Of a stretch of 20,808 bases of DNA, positions 6,392 through 15,288 are shown piece by piece; position 1 is the stretch's first letter, and each line of letters begins with the position of its first letter. The position numbers were made by a program, and so were the translations under genes. The notes beneath the pieces were generated by a model, which was given only the letters and a program-made list of their open reading frames with translations, made no database searches and was not told the origin of the DNA. The stretch spans positions 1 to 20,808 of IMG/VR virus record IMGVR_UViG_3300026519_000471; one strand, given 5' to 3'. The DNA comes from a virus.

Positions 6392-8895
6392 GGCGCGATC
6401 CCGATGGCGTTGCGGAGGTCCGGCGGACGGCGGGGAGTGGCATCACCGGCGCGCCACCAGAACCGCTGCCCGAAATCCCTGCGGTAGCGGCGCTCGCGCC
6501 GCTTCCAGGTGCCGGCCGCGTCCGGATCGGCGAGCTCCTCGAGGCGGTCCCAGAGCATGCGGTCGAGCGCCAGGCGCGCGTACCAGAGCGTGGTGCCGGG
6601 CGTGTAGCGGCGGGCGAAACGGACGAGGTCGCGGCCCAGACGCGGATCCTTGCCCCCGAGGGCCTCGGCGACATTGCCGATGGTCAGGCCGCCGAGGTCC
6701 TCGAGGAAGCCGGTGCTCGGTCCTGTGGCAGTGGTGGAGATGCCGTGTCCCGCCCTGTCGGTGGCGGCGTAGAGGAAATCCCCGAGGATGCCGGCGCCGC
6801 CACCCTGCAGAAAGGCGGCGAGCCAGAATTCCTTGGTGTTCATCGGCCGCGGATCGCGTCCCGCGGCGATCTGCTTCATCTGGGAGGAGAGCGCACCGGA
6901 GAAGGTCATGGCGGTGGCGAAGGCCACCAGATAGAGGCCGCGGGCGTCGCGCGTGGCGAGCGCCGCCATGCCGCGCATGGCATGGGTCATCAGAATGGTG
7001 AGGCCGAAACTCTTGTACTGGCCGAAGGCGCGGGTGACCTCGCCGAGAAATTTTCCCGGCCGTGTGCCCATGGTCATCATCGAGCGCTCGAGCGGGCCGG
7101 GCGTCGGCACGGCGAAGCGGGTTTCGGCGGCGATGATCTGCTGCAGCCGGTGGGCGGCCTCGAGCGCATCCCGGTCGCCGCTCCTGACGAACGCGACGAT
7201 GTCGAAGAAATGCACACCCTCCGCCTCGAGGACCGGGCCGGCGCGCAGCCGGTTCCACAGTTCCGGTGTCAGACCGCCACGCTGGAAGGCGCGGCGGGTG
7301 GCGGCCGGCAGCCGGGCGAAGGGGCGCTGCCGCAGCTCGGCGATCGAGGCCATGAACTCCATGCCGAACGCGTGCTGCAGGGCCTGCGTGTGGGCACTGA
7401 GCCCCGAGGCGCGGATCACGGTGTCCGCCACCTTTTCCGGCAGGCCACGGCCGACGATGTCGAACTGGTGACGGATACGGCCGGTCGCGGCGCGGGCCCA
7501 GGCATCGGCCACCAGACCCATGCGCAGCGCGATCTTGCGGTGCTCGGCGTTGCGCGGATCGAGCAGCTTGACGTAGCGCGCGAGGATCCGTCCCGCGGGG
7601 ATGCCGTTCCAGCGGGCGGTGAAGGCGGTGGCCACGAAATCGGTGGTCGAGGACAGGGTGGCCGAGCCGAGCTGGGCGGCGGACAGCCACGCCCGCAGGC
7701 CGCCACCGATACGCGCCCAGAACTCGTCCACCGGCACATTGAGTTCGCCGCTCACCGCCAGGTACAGGTTTTCCAGCGCATCGGCCACGCGCTTGGCCTT
7801 GAAGATCCGGATACGTTCCATCGCTGGCCCGCCCGTGGCGCGGCGGACGGCGTCCTGCAGTCCGGTATCGGCCAGGAGACGCACGGTGTGCTGTGGGTTG
7901 GGCCCGAGGACCTCGAGCATGGCGATGTCCCGGGCGAAGCGCTCGAGATGGCCCATCAGGGCCTTGAAGATGCCGGCGGTGCCCTCGCCCCACTGTTCGT
8001 TGTAGGCCAGCCAGGCATCCGGGCTCTGCCACTCGAACACCCGCGGATCGGTGCGGGCGTTGGCCCGCTTTCCCTTTCCGCGCACCGTGCCGGGCTGGAG
8101 GTCGGAGAGGCCTCCCGTGCGGATGCTCTCGAAGGCCCGGTCGAGGATCTCCTCGATCTTCTCCGGCGAGGCCGGCAGGCCGGTATCGAAATCGCGGATC
8201 ATCAGACCGCCCGCAGCGATCTGCTCGCGCATGAAAGCCTTCCAGGTGGCGCGATTGCCGCTGGTGAACAGCTGCGCGTTGTGGTGCGGGTTCGGCAGTC
8301 GCCAGTCCTTGCGCTCGAACAGGGTGCCGCCCGCGGCTTTCCAGCGTTTGGCCATCCACTCGGTGACCTCGTGCCAGGCCCGGGCGTACTCCTGGACCAG
8401 CGGATCCCCGGTATTGCGCCCGAACAGTTCCTGGACGAATTTTCGCAGCTCGACGGTCTCGTGCTGCAACCCGAGGAGTTTCGGGCGCAACGCCGCGACG
8501 GCGTCGGCGAACATGGCGTGGGCGGTGCCGAGAATGGCCTCGCTCCGGGCCCAGACGTTCGTGAGCCCGCCGATCTCCCATGGGTCGCGGTCCAGCAGCG
8601 CAAAGGCGCCCGCCAGAATGCCCCTGGGGTGCGTGCGCGCGGCGTCGAGCGCCCGTTTCTGCGCGAGGATCTGCAGCACCTTCTGGATCTTCTGCTGCCG
8701 GGCCTCGGCCTCGAGCCGCTCGGCCGTGCGCCGGCGGGCGGCGGCCTCGGCGGCGGCGTCACCCATGCTGCCACGGTATTGCTGCCGCTGCCCCTCGAAC
8801 ATCCGCCGGACCCGCTCGGCCTCGCTCCGCGTGATCTTGCCGGCCTTGACGGCCTTCGCGAGGCAGCTTTCCAGGGGATCGCGTCTACGCGGCAC
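6388..8895 (-). CDS. large internal virion (ejection) protein
   Basis: This is an 835-aa, mostly helical protein. The N-terminal ~100 residues are charged and coiled-coil-like (KITRSEAERVRRMFEGQRQQ, AEAAARRRTAERLEAEARQQ). The C-terminal part has hydrophobic stretches at about 650-710 (LYLVAFATAMTFSGALSS, FWLAAFLQGGGAGILGDFLY) and ends with an aromatic motif QRFWWRAGDATPRRPPDL near residue 810. I recall this C-terminal pattern from large internal or ejected proteins of podoviruses. By position, between tail tube and fibre genes, it would be the analogue of T7 gp15/gp16. I see no lysozyme or transglycosylase active-site motif. I chose the GTG at 8895 because GGAGG sits 8 nt upstream; the GTG at 8904 abuts that site. 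It overlaps the upstream gene by 11 nt. Confidence 0.72.
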   Translation of the reverse strand: MPRRRDPLESCLAKAVKAGKITRSEAERVRRMFEGQRQQYRGSMGDAAAEAAARRRTAERLEAEARQQKIQKVLQILAQKRALDAARTHPRGILAGAFALLDRDPWEIGGLTNVWARSEAILGTAHAMFADAVAALRPKLLGLQHETVELRKFVQELFGRNTGDPLVQEYARAWHEVTEWMAKRWKAAGGTLFERKDWRLPNPHHNAQLFTSGNRATWKAFMREQIAAGGLMIRDFDTGLPASPEKIEEILDRAFESIRTGGLSDLQPGTVRGKGKRANARTDPRVFEWQSPDAWLAYNEQWGEGTAGIFKALMGHLERFARDIAMLEVLGPNPQHTVRLLADTGLQDAVRRATGGPAMERIRIFKAKRVADALENLYLAVSGELNVPVDEFWARIGGGLRAWLSAAQLGSATLSSTTDFVATAFTARWNGIPAGRILARYVKLLDPRNAEHRKIALRMGLVADAWARAATGRIRHQFDIVGRGLPEKVADTVIRASGLSAHTQALQHAFGMEFMASIAELRQRPFARLPAATRRAFQRGGLTPELWNRLRAGPVLEAEGVHFFDIVAFVRSGDRDALEAAHRLQQIIAAETRFAVPTPGPLERSMMTMGTRPGKFLGEVTRAFGQYKSFGLTILMTHAMRGMAALATRDARGLYLVAFATAMTFSGALSSQMKQIAAGRDPRPMNTKEFWLAAFLQGGGAGILGDFLYAATDRAGHGISTTATGPSTGFLEDLGGLTIGNVAEALGGKDPRLGRDLVRFARRYTPGTTLWYARLALDRMLWDRLEELADPDAAGTWKRRERRYRRDFGQRFWWRAGDATPRRPPDLRNAIGIAP

Positions 8896-10708
8896 CGGCG
8901 GCACCTCCGATCAGGCAGGCGATGGGGCCCTCGCGCAGGGCGTTTTCCTCGCGCTCGAGGTTCTCGAGCAATTCGCGGGCGCTCAGCCGTCCGTCTTCGA
9001 GCTGTACCTCGAAGTCTTCCGCCTCTGCGATCCGCCTGGCCTCGGCGATCCATTGCTCGGCCAGAGCATCGGTGTCATCGAGCACTCCTGCGCTGTCGCG
9101 TGCCTGGCGGGCCCGGTCGGAGAAACGGTGCGGCGCTCGCACCGGCCGATCCGCGGAGGTCTTGACGGCTGCGCCCGCCGTCCCCATTGTCGGTTCGGAT
9201 GCGCGCGTCGTGTCCAACCGGCCGGTTCGCCGATCCACCGGTGCGGCTCCGCGAGATCCCGGACTCTCTCGAGGCTGGGTCGTCCGCTGATCATAAGGCG
9301 GCGCGGCAGTATCCCCGGAAGGGCCTGCAAAAGCTCGTCCGGGGGATCCCACCGGGCGGATCGGCGAAATCTCCTTCGCCCCCGGATCGTCCAGTACGTG
9401 AATGGTCACTACCCGCCGCCCGGTTCGGCCGCTCACGGGGGAATCGACGTAGACCACACGCTCCCCGTCTGCCCGCTCGACGACCCATTCGCGCTGTTGT
9501 CCGCGTACCCGTGGCGCACGGGTACGGATGACCTCGGGAAACCGAAGAACGTCGTCCAAAGTGACCTGCTTGGTTGCTGCCTTCGGGCTTTTCTCTCCAT
9601 GCCGCCAGATGAACTTGACGAGCCCCCAGCCGGCGCCCTTGACGCGCACGTCGCCGAGGCCCTTGAAACCACCCCGCGCGATGATCGTCTCCTCGATATC
9701 CTCGGGGCGGATGTTCACCAGTGGATCGTCCGCCGGACCGGACGGCTCCTGCATCACACGCCTGTATGCTCGCCTCAGGTCCTCGCGTTCCCGCACCATG
9801 CGCTCGACGTCGACGATCTCGCCGCTGCGCACGGCGCGCAATGTTTCCGGCAGGAGTTCGCGGTGCACCCGGCTCGCCGTGTGCCTGTCGATGCCGAGCC
9901 CCCGGGCCAGGCGGTCGATTTCCTCGAGCGTCTTCTCCTGGTGCTGCACGACCCGGCTGGCGTCCCGAACATGCAGTGGCAGCCGCTCGGCGCGCCCCAT
10001 CAGCGCACGGGCCCCCTTCGCCAGAGCCTTGATGCCACCGCCGAGGACGCCACCTCCGGCGGCGGCCAGGGCGACATTGGTGGCGCTCTCTCCGAGCGAC
10101 ACCTCGATGCCGAGTTCCTTCTTCTGCGGCGCCACCATGGCCTGGATGCCCGCCTCCGACGCAGCGGCGATGCCGGCCTCGATCATGGCGGTGCGCAGAA
10201 TGCCGGCAGCGGCGGGCGCGCCCCAGGCCATGGTGGCGATGTTGATGGGGTCCACCATCACGGCCGCCATGGTGCCGGCGAGATCACCCAGCGTGCCGCC
10301 GAGCGTCGGCACCTCGCCGGCCCTGGCGCGTTCGCTCCGGATGTCCTCGACCTCGCGACGGATGTCCGCGTCGAAGCTGTCGGGGTCGGGAAGATCGGGA
10401 TGCGCGGCGCGAGCCTCGATCAGCGCTTCCCTGGCGCGCTTCAGGGCTTCGCGCTGGGTCGGGCCGCGCAGCGCGAAGGGGTTCGGCAGAGCTCGTCCCG
10501 TTTTTTCCTCGAGGGCGTCGAGCGCCGTCTGCCAGCGCTCGTAGCGCATCCATTCGACACCGACGGAGGTTTCGGTCCGGATCGCATCGCGGAAGGCGAG
10601 TTCGGTCCGGTCCCAGAAGGTGGCCGGCTGCTGCGGCAGGACCGGGCGGCGGGCATAGTCCTGCAGAGCCTGTCTGCCGTCCGCCGCAAACAGGTCGAGC
10701 GCGCTCAC
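8885..10708 (-). CDS. internal virion protein carrying a BECR/MuF-C-like nuclease-type domain
   Basis: This 607-aa protein appears modular. Residues 1-130 are helical. Residues about 137-230 are Ala/Gly-rich and hydrophobic (LGDLAGTMAAVMVDP, ALAAAGGGVLGGGIKALA), suiting membrane insertion or core packing. Residues 240-330 are helical, and about 355-445 contain GWGLVKFIWRHGEKS followed by TLDDVLRFPEVIRT and beta strands with W408, R417, Y420 and T435. That layout resembles the MuF-C/PBECR group (barnase-EndoU-colicin-RelE fold nucleases) of phage polyvalent proteins. A disordered Pro/Arg/Ser-rich linker (460-540) leads to a helical tail, SARELLENLEREENAL. The GTG start forms a GTGA overlap with the upstream stop and has GGAG 8 nt before it. 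Nuclease activity is inference; the domain could be degenerate or structural. Confidence 0.72.
   Translation of the reverse strand: MSALDLFAADGRQALQDYARRPVLPQQPATFWDRTELAFRDAIRTETSVGVEWMRYERWQTALDALEEKTGRALPNPFALRGPTQREALKRAREALIEARAAHPDLPDPDSFDADIRREVEDIRSERARAGEVPTLGGTLGDLAGTMAAVMVDPINIATMAWGAPAAAGILRTAMIEAGIAAASEAGIQAMVAPQKKELGIEVSLGESATNVALAAAGGGVLGGGIKALAKGARALMGRAERLPLHVRDASRVVQHQEKTLEEIDRLARGLGIDRHTASRVHRELLPETLRAVRSGEIVDVERMVREREDLRRAYRRVMQEPSGPADDPLVNIRPEDIEETIIARGGFKGLGDVRVKGAGWGLVKFIWRHGEKSPKAATKQVTLDDVLRFPEVIRTRAPRVRGQQREWVVERADGERVVYVDSPVSGRTGRRVVTIHVLDDPGAKEISPIRPVGSPGRAFAGPSGDTAAPPYDQRTTQPRESPGSRGAAPVDRRTGRLDTTRASEPTMGTAGAAVKTSADRPVRAPHRFSDRARQARDSAGVLDDTDALAEQWIAEARRIAEAEDFEVQLEDGRLSARELLENLEREENALREGPIACLIGGAAGAA
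8904..8908 (-). promoter_or_regulatory. Shine-Dalgarno GGAGG deciding the ejection-protein start
   Basis: On the minus strand GGAGG is followed by 8 nt and then GTG at 8895. The earlier in-frame GTG at 8904 overlaps the Shine-Dalgarno itself, so it is unlikely to be used. Confidence 0.6.
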
Positions 10709-12918
10709 TGCCCGATCTCCACCGGCACGCCGGTCATGTCGCGGCGCCGGGCGGCTGCGGCGCCGAGGTCGAACACCCATGGCTGACCGTCCGGCGTGGC
10801 CAGGCCGAAGCCCTCGACGGTCACGAGGTACCTGCCGTCGCCTATCGGCAGAAGCTCTCCGAAATCGCGCACGGTCTCCGCGCCCACCGGCCTGCCATCC
10901 GCCAGCCGACCACGCGTTTCCGGGGGGCCGAGATCCTCGTCCGTGAGCTGCTCCATGAGCGTGTCGAATGCGTCCTGGTCCATGCCGCGCACCGGCGGCG
11001 GGAGCGGTGCGCCCTTCCACTCCACGAGACCGCCCGTGACGAGCTCGATCGCCCGCTGTAACCGGTCCTCGTCCAGGGTCGCGGTGAGGTCTCCCTCCTC
11101 CGCCGACAGCGCTGCGTAGGTGGCCCGTACGGCGCCGCGGGCGGCCTGGAGATAGCCCGGCAGGTGGCCGAATGCCCGGCCGAGGTCTCGCGATACGGTC
11201 TCGCGCCAGTCCGCGTCCTGCTGCGGCAGCAGCTTGGGGTCGGCCCTGGCCAGCTCGAGACCCTTGAGGATGCGCTCCGCGACGACCCGGTCCTCCGACG
11301 AAAGGCCGGCGGCCAGAGCAACTGTCGGCGCGGTCTTTCCTGTGACCTTTTCCAGGACCGCGCGGAACTGGGCCGGCGGCAGAGCATCACGGAAGGCGTC
11401 AATCACCGAGAGCCGCTCGGCGGCGGTGGCGGTCTCCAGCAGACCCGCCAGACGGTCGATCTCCGGCTCGCGCAGGGGCGGCACCTCGATGCCTTCCCGT
11501 GCGGCCACCCGGCCGGCGGCGTCCACCCGCTGCCGAAGGGTGTCGCGGAGGGCCGTCGACGAGCCCCAGTCGAGCTCGGGTACGCGATCGATGACGCCGG
11601 CGCCTTCCGCCCAGCCCAGGGGATCCTTCTCCAAGGCCCTCCGCTTGGCGTCGAAGGAGCGCTTCATGGCGTCGAGCTGCTCGACATCTCCCTCGAAGCC
11701 CCTGCCGGCGCGCATGCGGGCGTCGAGCTCGAGGATGCTCTGGCGCTGCTCGGCCAGCGGAAGCCGTGCGAACGCCGTCATCTGCTGCTGCCGTACCGCC
11801 ACCCCCGTGAGGCGGTCGGCGAGCTCGTCCTCTCCGGCGCTGCGCAGCGCCTGCACATGCTCCTGGAGGGTGCCGGCGGGAAGCGGATAGCCGAGCTGCA
11901 GACGCTCGAGGTCCTTTGCCGCATCCTGCACGGCCTGGCGCGCTTCGAGGCGCCGGAGGCCTTCGGCATCGGCGATCCTGGCCTCGACCGTGCTGGCGAT
12001 CGCCTGCCGTCGCGCCTGCGGGACTCCCAGTGCGGGGTCGTCGAGCAGCCGGTCGAGCCGCTGGCGTGCGGCTCGGACACCCTTCGTTCCGCCGCCGGCG
12101 GCGCGATAGGCGTCGAGGGCCTCGGCGGCGATCGTCCTGGCCTCGTCCTCGTCGGCCTGCGCCCTGCGGATCACCGCCGCGCGCTCTGGCGCCATGAGCC
12201 CGGCCTCGACGGCCGTCTCCAGCAGCGCCGCGAGCCTCGACGCAGCCTCCCCGTATTCCGGAGCATCGGCGCGCCCGGCGGCGGCGAGGTTGGCCATGTC
12301 TCTCTGGAGGGCACCGAGCTCGGCATCGATGGCGTCGCGCTGGAGCGTTCGCTCCTCGCGAAACCGCTCGTCCAGCAGCGCCGTGCGCGTCTGGAGACCG
12401 ATACGTTCGAGCTCGAGAACGGCGGTACCACGCAGAGAATCCGGCACCTCTTTCGCGGTGCCCTGCAGGTAGCCCTGCCAGGCCGCCGAGAATGCGTCGG
12501 GGTCGGCGCGGTGCCTGTTCCTGAGCTCGGCTGCACGCTTCCTGGCGTCGAGCGCGAACTGCGCGATGTAGGCCGCTTCGGCTCCACGGTTGAAGGCCCG
12601 TCCGGCCACTGTGTCGTCGGCCATGCGCCGGATGGTGAGGTTGCCGTCCGGATCGCGCACCACTGCCTCGTTACGCCCCGCGCGGCCCGCCTCCGCGGCT
12701 ACCTGACGCCTCTCCGCCGCGATCTCCTGCACCGCGACATCCCGGGCGACGTTGGCGAGCTGGCCGAACGCTCCGGCGAGGCCGCGGGCTGCGCGGACCA
12801 CGCCGATGTTCTGCGCGATCCGTGTCCGCTCGGGAATGACGAGGTTCCCGCCGGGACCCACGCTGGTCGGCGCCAGCCGGCCCACCGCGCCCGAAGCGGT
12901 GCCGATACCCTCGGCCAT
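10705..12918 (-). CDS. helical internal virion protein (ejection/core protein)
   Basis: The 737-aa product is almost entirely helical, dominated by Ala, Arg, Glu, Leu and Asp, with extended coiled-coil-prone stretches. Residues 138-170 contain DPDAFSAAWQGYLQGT and a following helix, a pattern I associate with long internal virion proteins of podoviruses. The C-terminal ~60 residues turn beta-rich (GDGRYLVTVEGFGLATPDGQ). No enzyme motif was recognised. It lies between a small core protein and the BECR-domain protein, overlapping the first by 1 nt (TGATG) and the second by 4 nt (GTGA). This implies coordinated stoichiometry. Assignment as a core/ejection protein analogous to T7 gp15 rests on size, composition and gene order, not on clear sequence homology. 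Confidence 0.68.
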   Translation of the reverse strand: MAEGIGTASGAVGRLAPTSVGPGGNLVIPERTRIAQNIGVVRAARGLAGAFGQLANVARDVAVQEIAAERRQVAAEAGRAGRNEAVVRDPDGNLTIRRMADDTVAGRAFNRGAEAAYIAQFALDARKRAAELRNRHRADPDAFSAAWQGYLQGTAKEVPDSLRGTAVLELERIGLQTRTALLDERFREERTLQRDAIDAELGALQRDMANLAAAGRADAPEYGEAASRLAALLETAVEAGLMAPERAAVIRRAQADEDEARTIAAEALDAYRAAGGGTKGVRAARQRLDRLLDDPALGVPQARRQAIASTVEARIADAEGLRRLEARQAVQDAAKDLERLQLGYPLPAGTLQEHVQALRSAGEDELADRLTGVAVRQQQMTAFARLPLAEQRQSILELDARMRAGRGFEGDVEQLDAMKRSFDAKRRALEKDPLGWAEGAGVIDRVPELDWGSSTALRDTLRQRVDAAGRVAAREGIEVPPLREPEIDRLAGLLETATAAERLSVIDAFRDALPPAQFRAVLEKVTGKTAPTVALAAGLSSEDRVVAERILKGLELARADPKLLPQQDADWRETVSRDLGRAFGHLPGYLQAARGAVRATYAALSAEEGDLTATLDEDRLQRAIELVTGGLVEWKGAPLPPPVRGMDQDAFDTLMEQLTDEDLGPPETRGRLADGRPVGAETVRDFGELLPIGDGRYLVTVEGFGLATPDGQPWVFDLGAAAARRRDMTGVPVEIGQ

Positions 12919-13364
12919 CAGGGAGCCTTCCCGGTTTCCCGGCGCGCGCGGGCCAGCGAGAAGAGGTTGCCGGCAGCACCGCCGACGCCGCCTACGAGCC
13001 CCCCGATGGCATTGATTCCGGCCTGCTCGGCGCCGAGCCCGAAGCGACGCTGCCGCCGTCTGCTGTCGAGGCGGATCGCGGAAATATCGTGTTCGGCTTC
13101 GCGCACCGTGGTCCTGCGGATGACGTCGGCCTGGGGCGAGGTGAGGCTCAAGCCGCGGGCGGCACGCAGGGCATTCTGGGTGGCCAGCGCCTTCGCCAGT
13201 CGCTGCCGGCGCACGACCTCCTCCTGCTGCCCGGCGAGCTCGGCGGTTTTTCTCTCTTCCTCGTACTGTGCGCGCTCGGCCTGTGCGGCCCGGTAGGAGG
13301 TGTAGCCCTGGGCCAGACTGGCCGCCGCCGTCGTCACGGCTGCGATCGTGATCGGGTCAGCCAC
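12918..13364 (-). CDS. small internal virion/core protein, T7 gp14-like by position
   Basis: This encodes a 148-aa protein. The N-terminal ~20 residues form an Ala/Thr-rich hydrophobic helix (ITIAAVTTAAASLAQGY). Residues 24-75 are a charged coiled coil (AQYEEERKTAELAGQQEEVV, LAKALATQNALRAARGLSL), and a glycine-rich segment lies near 118-135 (GGLVGGVGGAAGNLF). This hydrophobic-helix plus coiled-coil layout, with the RGLSLTSPQAD motif, is typical of small internal proteins encoded just after tail tubular protein B, the position of T7 gp14. The GTG start at 13364 has GGGAGG 9 nt upstream and overlaps the previous gene by 8 nt in the string GTGGCTGA. It overlaps the next gene by 1 nt. A role in forming the ejection channel across the outer membrane is inference. 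Confidence 0.72.
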   Translation of the reverse strand: MADPITIAAVTTAAASLAQGYTSYRAAQAERAQYEEERKTAELAGQQEEVVRRQRLAKALATQNALRAARGLSLTSPQADVIRRTTVREAEHDISAIRLDSRRRQRRFGLGAEQAGINAIGGLVGGVGGAAGNLFSLARARRETGKAP

Positions 13365-15288
13365 CGATTTCGACCTCCCGCGTCAGTCCGAGGATCGTCA
13401 CCTTCCCCGGGCGCACCACCTCGACATCGAACTGGGCGCGGTCGGACCAGCCGAGCAGCCGGAACTCGATGTCTCCGGTGACCGTGGGCGCAGACGCCGG
13501 CAGCACATCACCCACGAAGTCGAGCAGCAGCGCATCGCCGTCCACGCTGTAGGACATCGACCGGTCGCATGTGACGACCGCGCGCCGGATGCGCTTCCTG
13601 CGCCCCCTGACGGCCACGTCGTTGGCCAGAAAATCGAACGGCATCGGCCGCAGCTTCGGCTGGTAGCCGAGTCCCGCGGTGATGCTGGTCACGTCGGGAT
13701 CGAGCGCATCGAGGGTGATCGTGCCGTCGGCCGCGACCGTCTGCTGGCCGAGGTAGAAGTCGCCGGCGACCACCTCCACGGTCTCGCCGGCAAGATGATC
13801 GAAGCCCGAAGCGACTCCGGCGCTCACCGGTGCCGTCCTGGCCGCATCCATGACCAGGTCGTCATCGAACCTCTCGAGAAACCAGACCGTGTTGCCGCCG
13901 ACCGTGCGTTCCACCGCCACGAAGATCTGTGCGGCCACCACGCACAGGGCCTTGATGGTTCCCTTCGTACGCCAGGGCACCCAGCCGGCGATCCGCTCGG
14001 AGCGCACCGAGTGGAATACCGCCAGGGAGCCGTCGCCGTTCACCAGGAAGGCATACTGTTCGGGCCAGGTCGCGCCGCCATAGAGCACGGCCAGCTCGAT
14101 CGGGCCGGTGATCAGGTGCGGCGACAGGAGGGAGACGGCATCCGAACGGTAGGCCTGTTCGGTGTCCACGAACAGGAACTCGCGCACCGTCTTGCCGTTG
14201 CGGTCGACGAACAGGGTGGCCCCGTCGAACGGCGTGGGATGCGCCCAGCCGGCCCCGTAGGCGGTCTGCTGGCGGAAGGCGATGCTGGTCGGTGTGATCG
14301 GCCGCGCCTCGGACGAGGGCACGTAGTATTCGGCGATGTCGGTGAAGATCTGCAGATGGCGGTGCCCCACCAGATGGCGCACTTCGGAGACCCGCGCCCC
14401 GGCGATTTCCTCCCAGATCGATTCATCGTCCTTGGCGGTCCCGATGTCGAAGTTGAACCAGGCACCCACCTTGGAGGCCCAGACGCCGGAGGGCTTACTC
14501 CTGGCTCCGCCGAACCACAGGCGGCCGTCGAAAAACAGCACCGACTTCGGCCAGCCGCGATAGGCGGAGAAGGCCTGTTCGTCCCAATCGGTGGTGGCGG
14601 ACGTATCGACCAGCGTATCGCGCACCGTGCCGGAGACCTGGGTGGCCGATGTGTAGGCCGTGATCTCGATTTCCTTGTTCTTTATGCGGATGATGTCGCC
14701 CACCTGCGCGGCGTCGAACACGGCCGAGGAGGCGGTGACCGTGATGCTGCCGGTGGTACCGCTCGGCGTGAGAGTGATGTTCGTGGGCGCGTAGCGCTGG
14801 TAGGGCTGGTAGCGCTGCTTGCCGTCGGCACTGTCCTCGAAGGCCAGATCCTGTCGGGTAAAGCTCGAGGCGCCGGTGCGCTTGATGAGCTGCGGCGCCA
14901 TGTCCGGATGTACGACGACGATCGTGTCGCCCGTCCATGTCCAGTCGAGCTGCGGCAGCATCGTCGCCGTCCAGGGGCAGCCGCTGAGCTCCGTGGCGAC
15001 GGTCCCGTCCGTGAAGAAGATCGTCAGATGCTGGTCGGCGAACGCCAGCACATAGGCCTGCGAAGGGTTGAACTCGTACGGCGCGAGGCGGCAGGGATAC
15101 TGCGCGGAGGTGAAGCTGTGCAGATATTCGAGCCCGGGCCGGTTGCGCACACCGCCCTGGGCGAGCAGCGCCCAGTCGCTGAGGATTTCGGCGCCATTCC
15201 CATAGAGGCTGGTGTCGATACGTGCCGCCATCAGCGGTGACAGCTCGCCGGCGGTGAAATTCGTCTGCTGCGTGGCGATCCTCGGCAT
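13357..15288 (-). CDS. tail tubular protein B (nozzle)
   Basis: This 643-aa protein fits the tail nozzle (T7 gp12-like) family. The N-terminus has the signature NFTAGELSPLMAARIDTSLY, followed by GGVRNRPGLEYL. This is the usual opening of nozzle proteins, in which a GE-SP motif precedes an R-D-Y stretch and a G-R-PG turn. The rest is beta-propeller-like, with many aromatic turns (GWPKSVLFFDGRLWFGGAR, VRHLVGHRHLQIFTD, GWVPWRTKG). Its job is to form the distal tail tube, dock the fibres and gate DNA exit. It immediately follows the adaptor gene with a 1-nt TGATG overlap. I see no strong Shine-Dalgarno, so it is probably translated by coupling to the adaptor gene. Confidence 0.88.
   Translation of the reverse strand: MPRIATQQTNFTAGELSPLMAARIDTSLYGNGAEILSDWALLAQGGVRNRPGLEYLHSFTSAQYPCRLAPYEFNPSQAYVLAFADQHLTIFFTDGTVATELSGCPWTATMLPQLDWTWTGDTIVVVHPDMAPQLIKRTGASSFTRQDLAFEDSADGKQRYQPYQRYAPTNITLTPSGTTGSITVTASSAVFDAAQVGDIIRIKNKEIEITAYTSATQVSGTVRDTLVDTSATTDWDEQAFSAYRGWPKSVLFFDGRLWFGGARSKPSGVWASKVGAWFNFDIGTAKDDESIWEEIAGARVSEVRHLVGHRHLQIFTDIAEYYVPSSEARPITPTSIAFRQQTAYGAGWAHPTPFDGATLFVDRNGKTVREFLFVDTEQAYRSDAVSLLSPHLITGPIELAVLYGGATWPEQYAFLVNGDGSLAVFHSVRSERIAGWVPWRTKGTIKALCVVAAQIFVAVERTVGGNTVWFLERFDDDLVMDAARTAPVSAGVASGFDHLAGETVEVVAGDFYLGQQTVAADGTITLDALDPDVTSITAGLGYQPKLRPMPFDFLANDVAVRGRRKRIRRAVVTCDRSMSYSVDGDALLLDFVGDVLPASAPTVTGDIEFRLLGWSDRAQFDVEVVRPGKVTILGLTREVEIGG

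Noticed and set aside
6745-9165. Long + strand open frame (about 800 codons)
   Set aside because: It lies opposite recognisable minus-strand virion genes and reads as low-complexity Gly/Arg/Glu/Ala protein, as expected from the antisense of high-GC coding DNA.
11164-13296. Long + strand open frame opposite the internal virion proteins
   Set aside because: Same antisense effect; no recognisable domain, and gene order on the minus strand is continuous here.
13348-15240. Long + strand open frame opposite the nozzle gene
   Set aside because: The minus strand encodes a clear nozzle protein; the + frame has biased composition and no motif.
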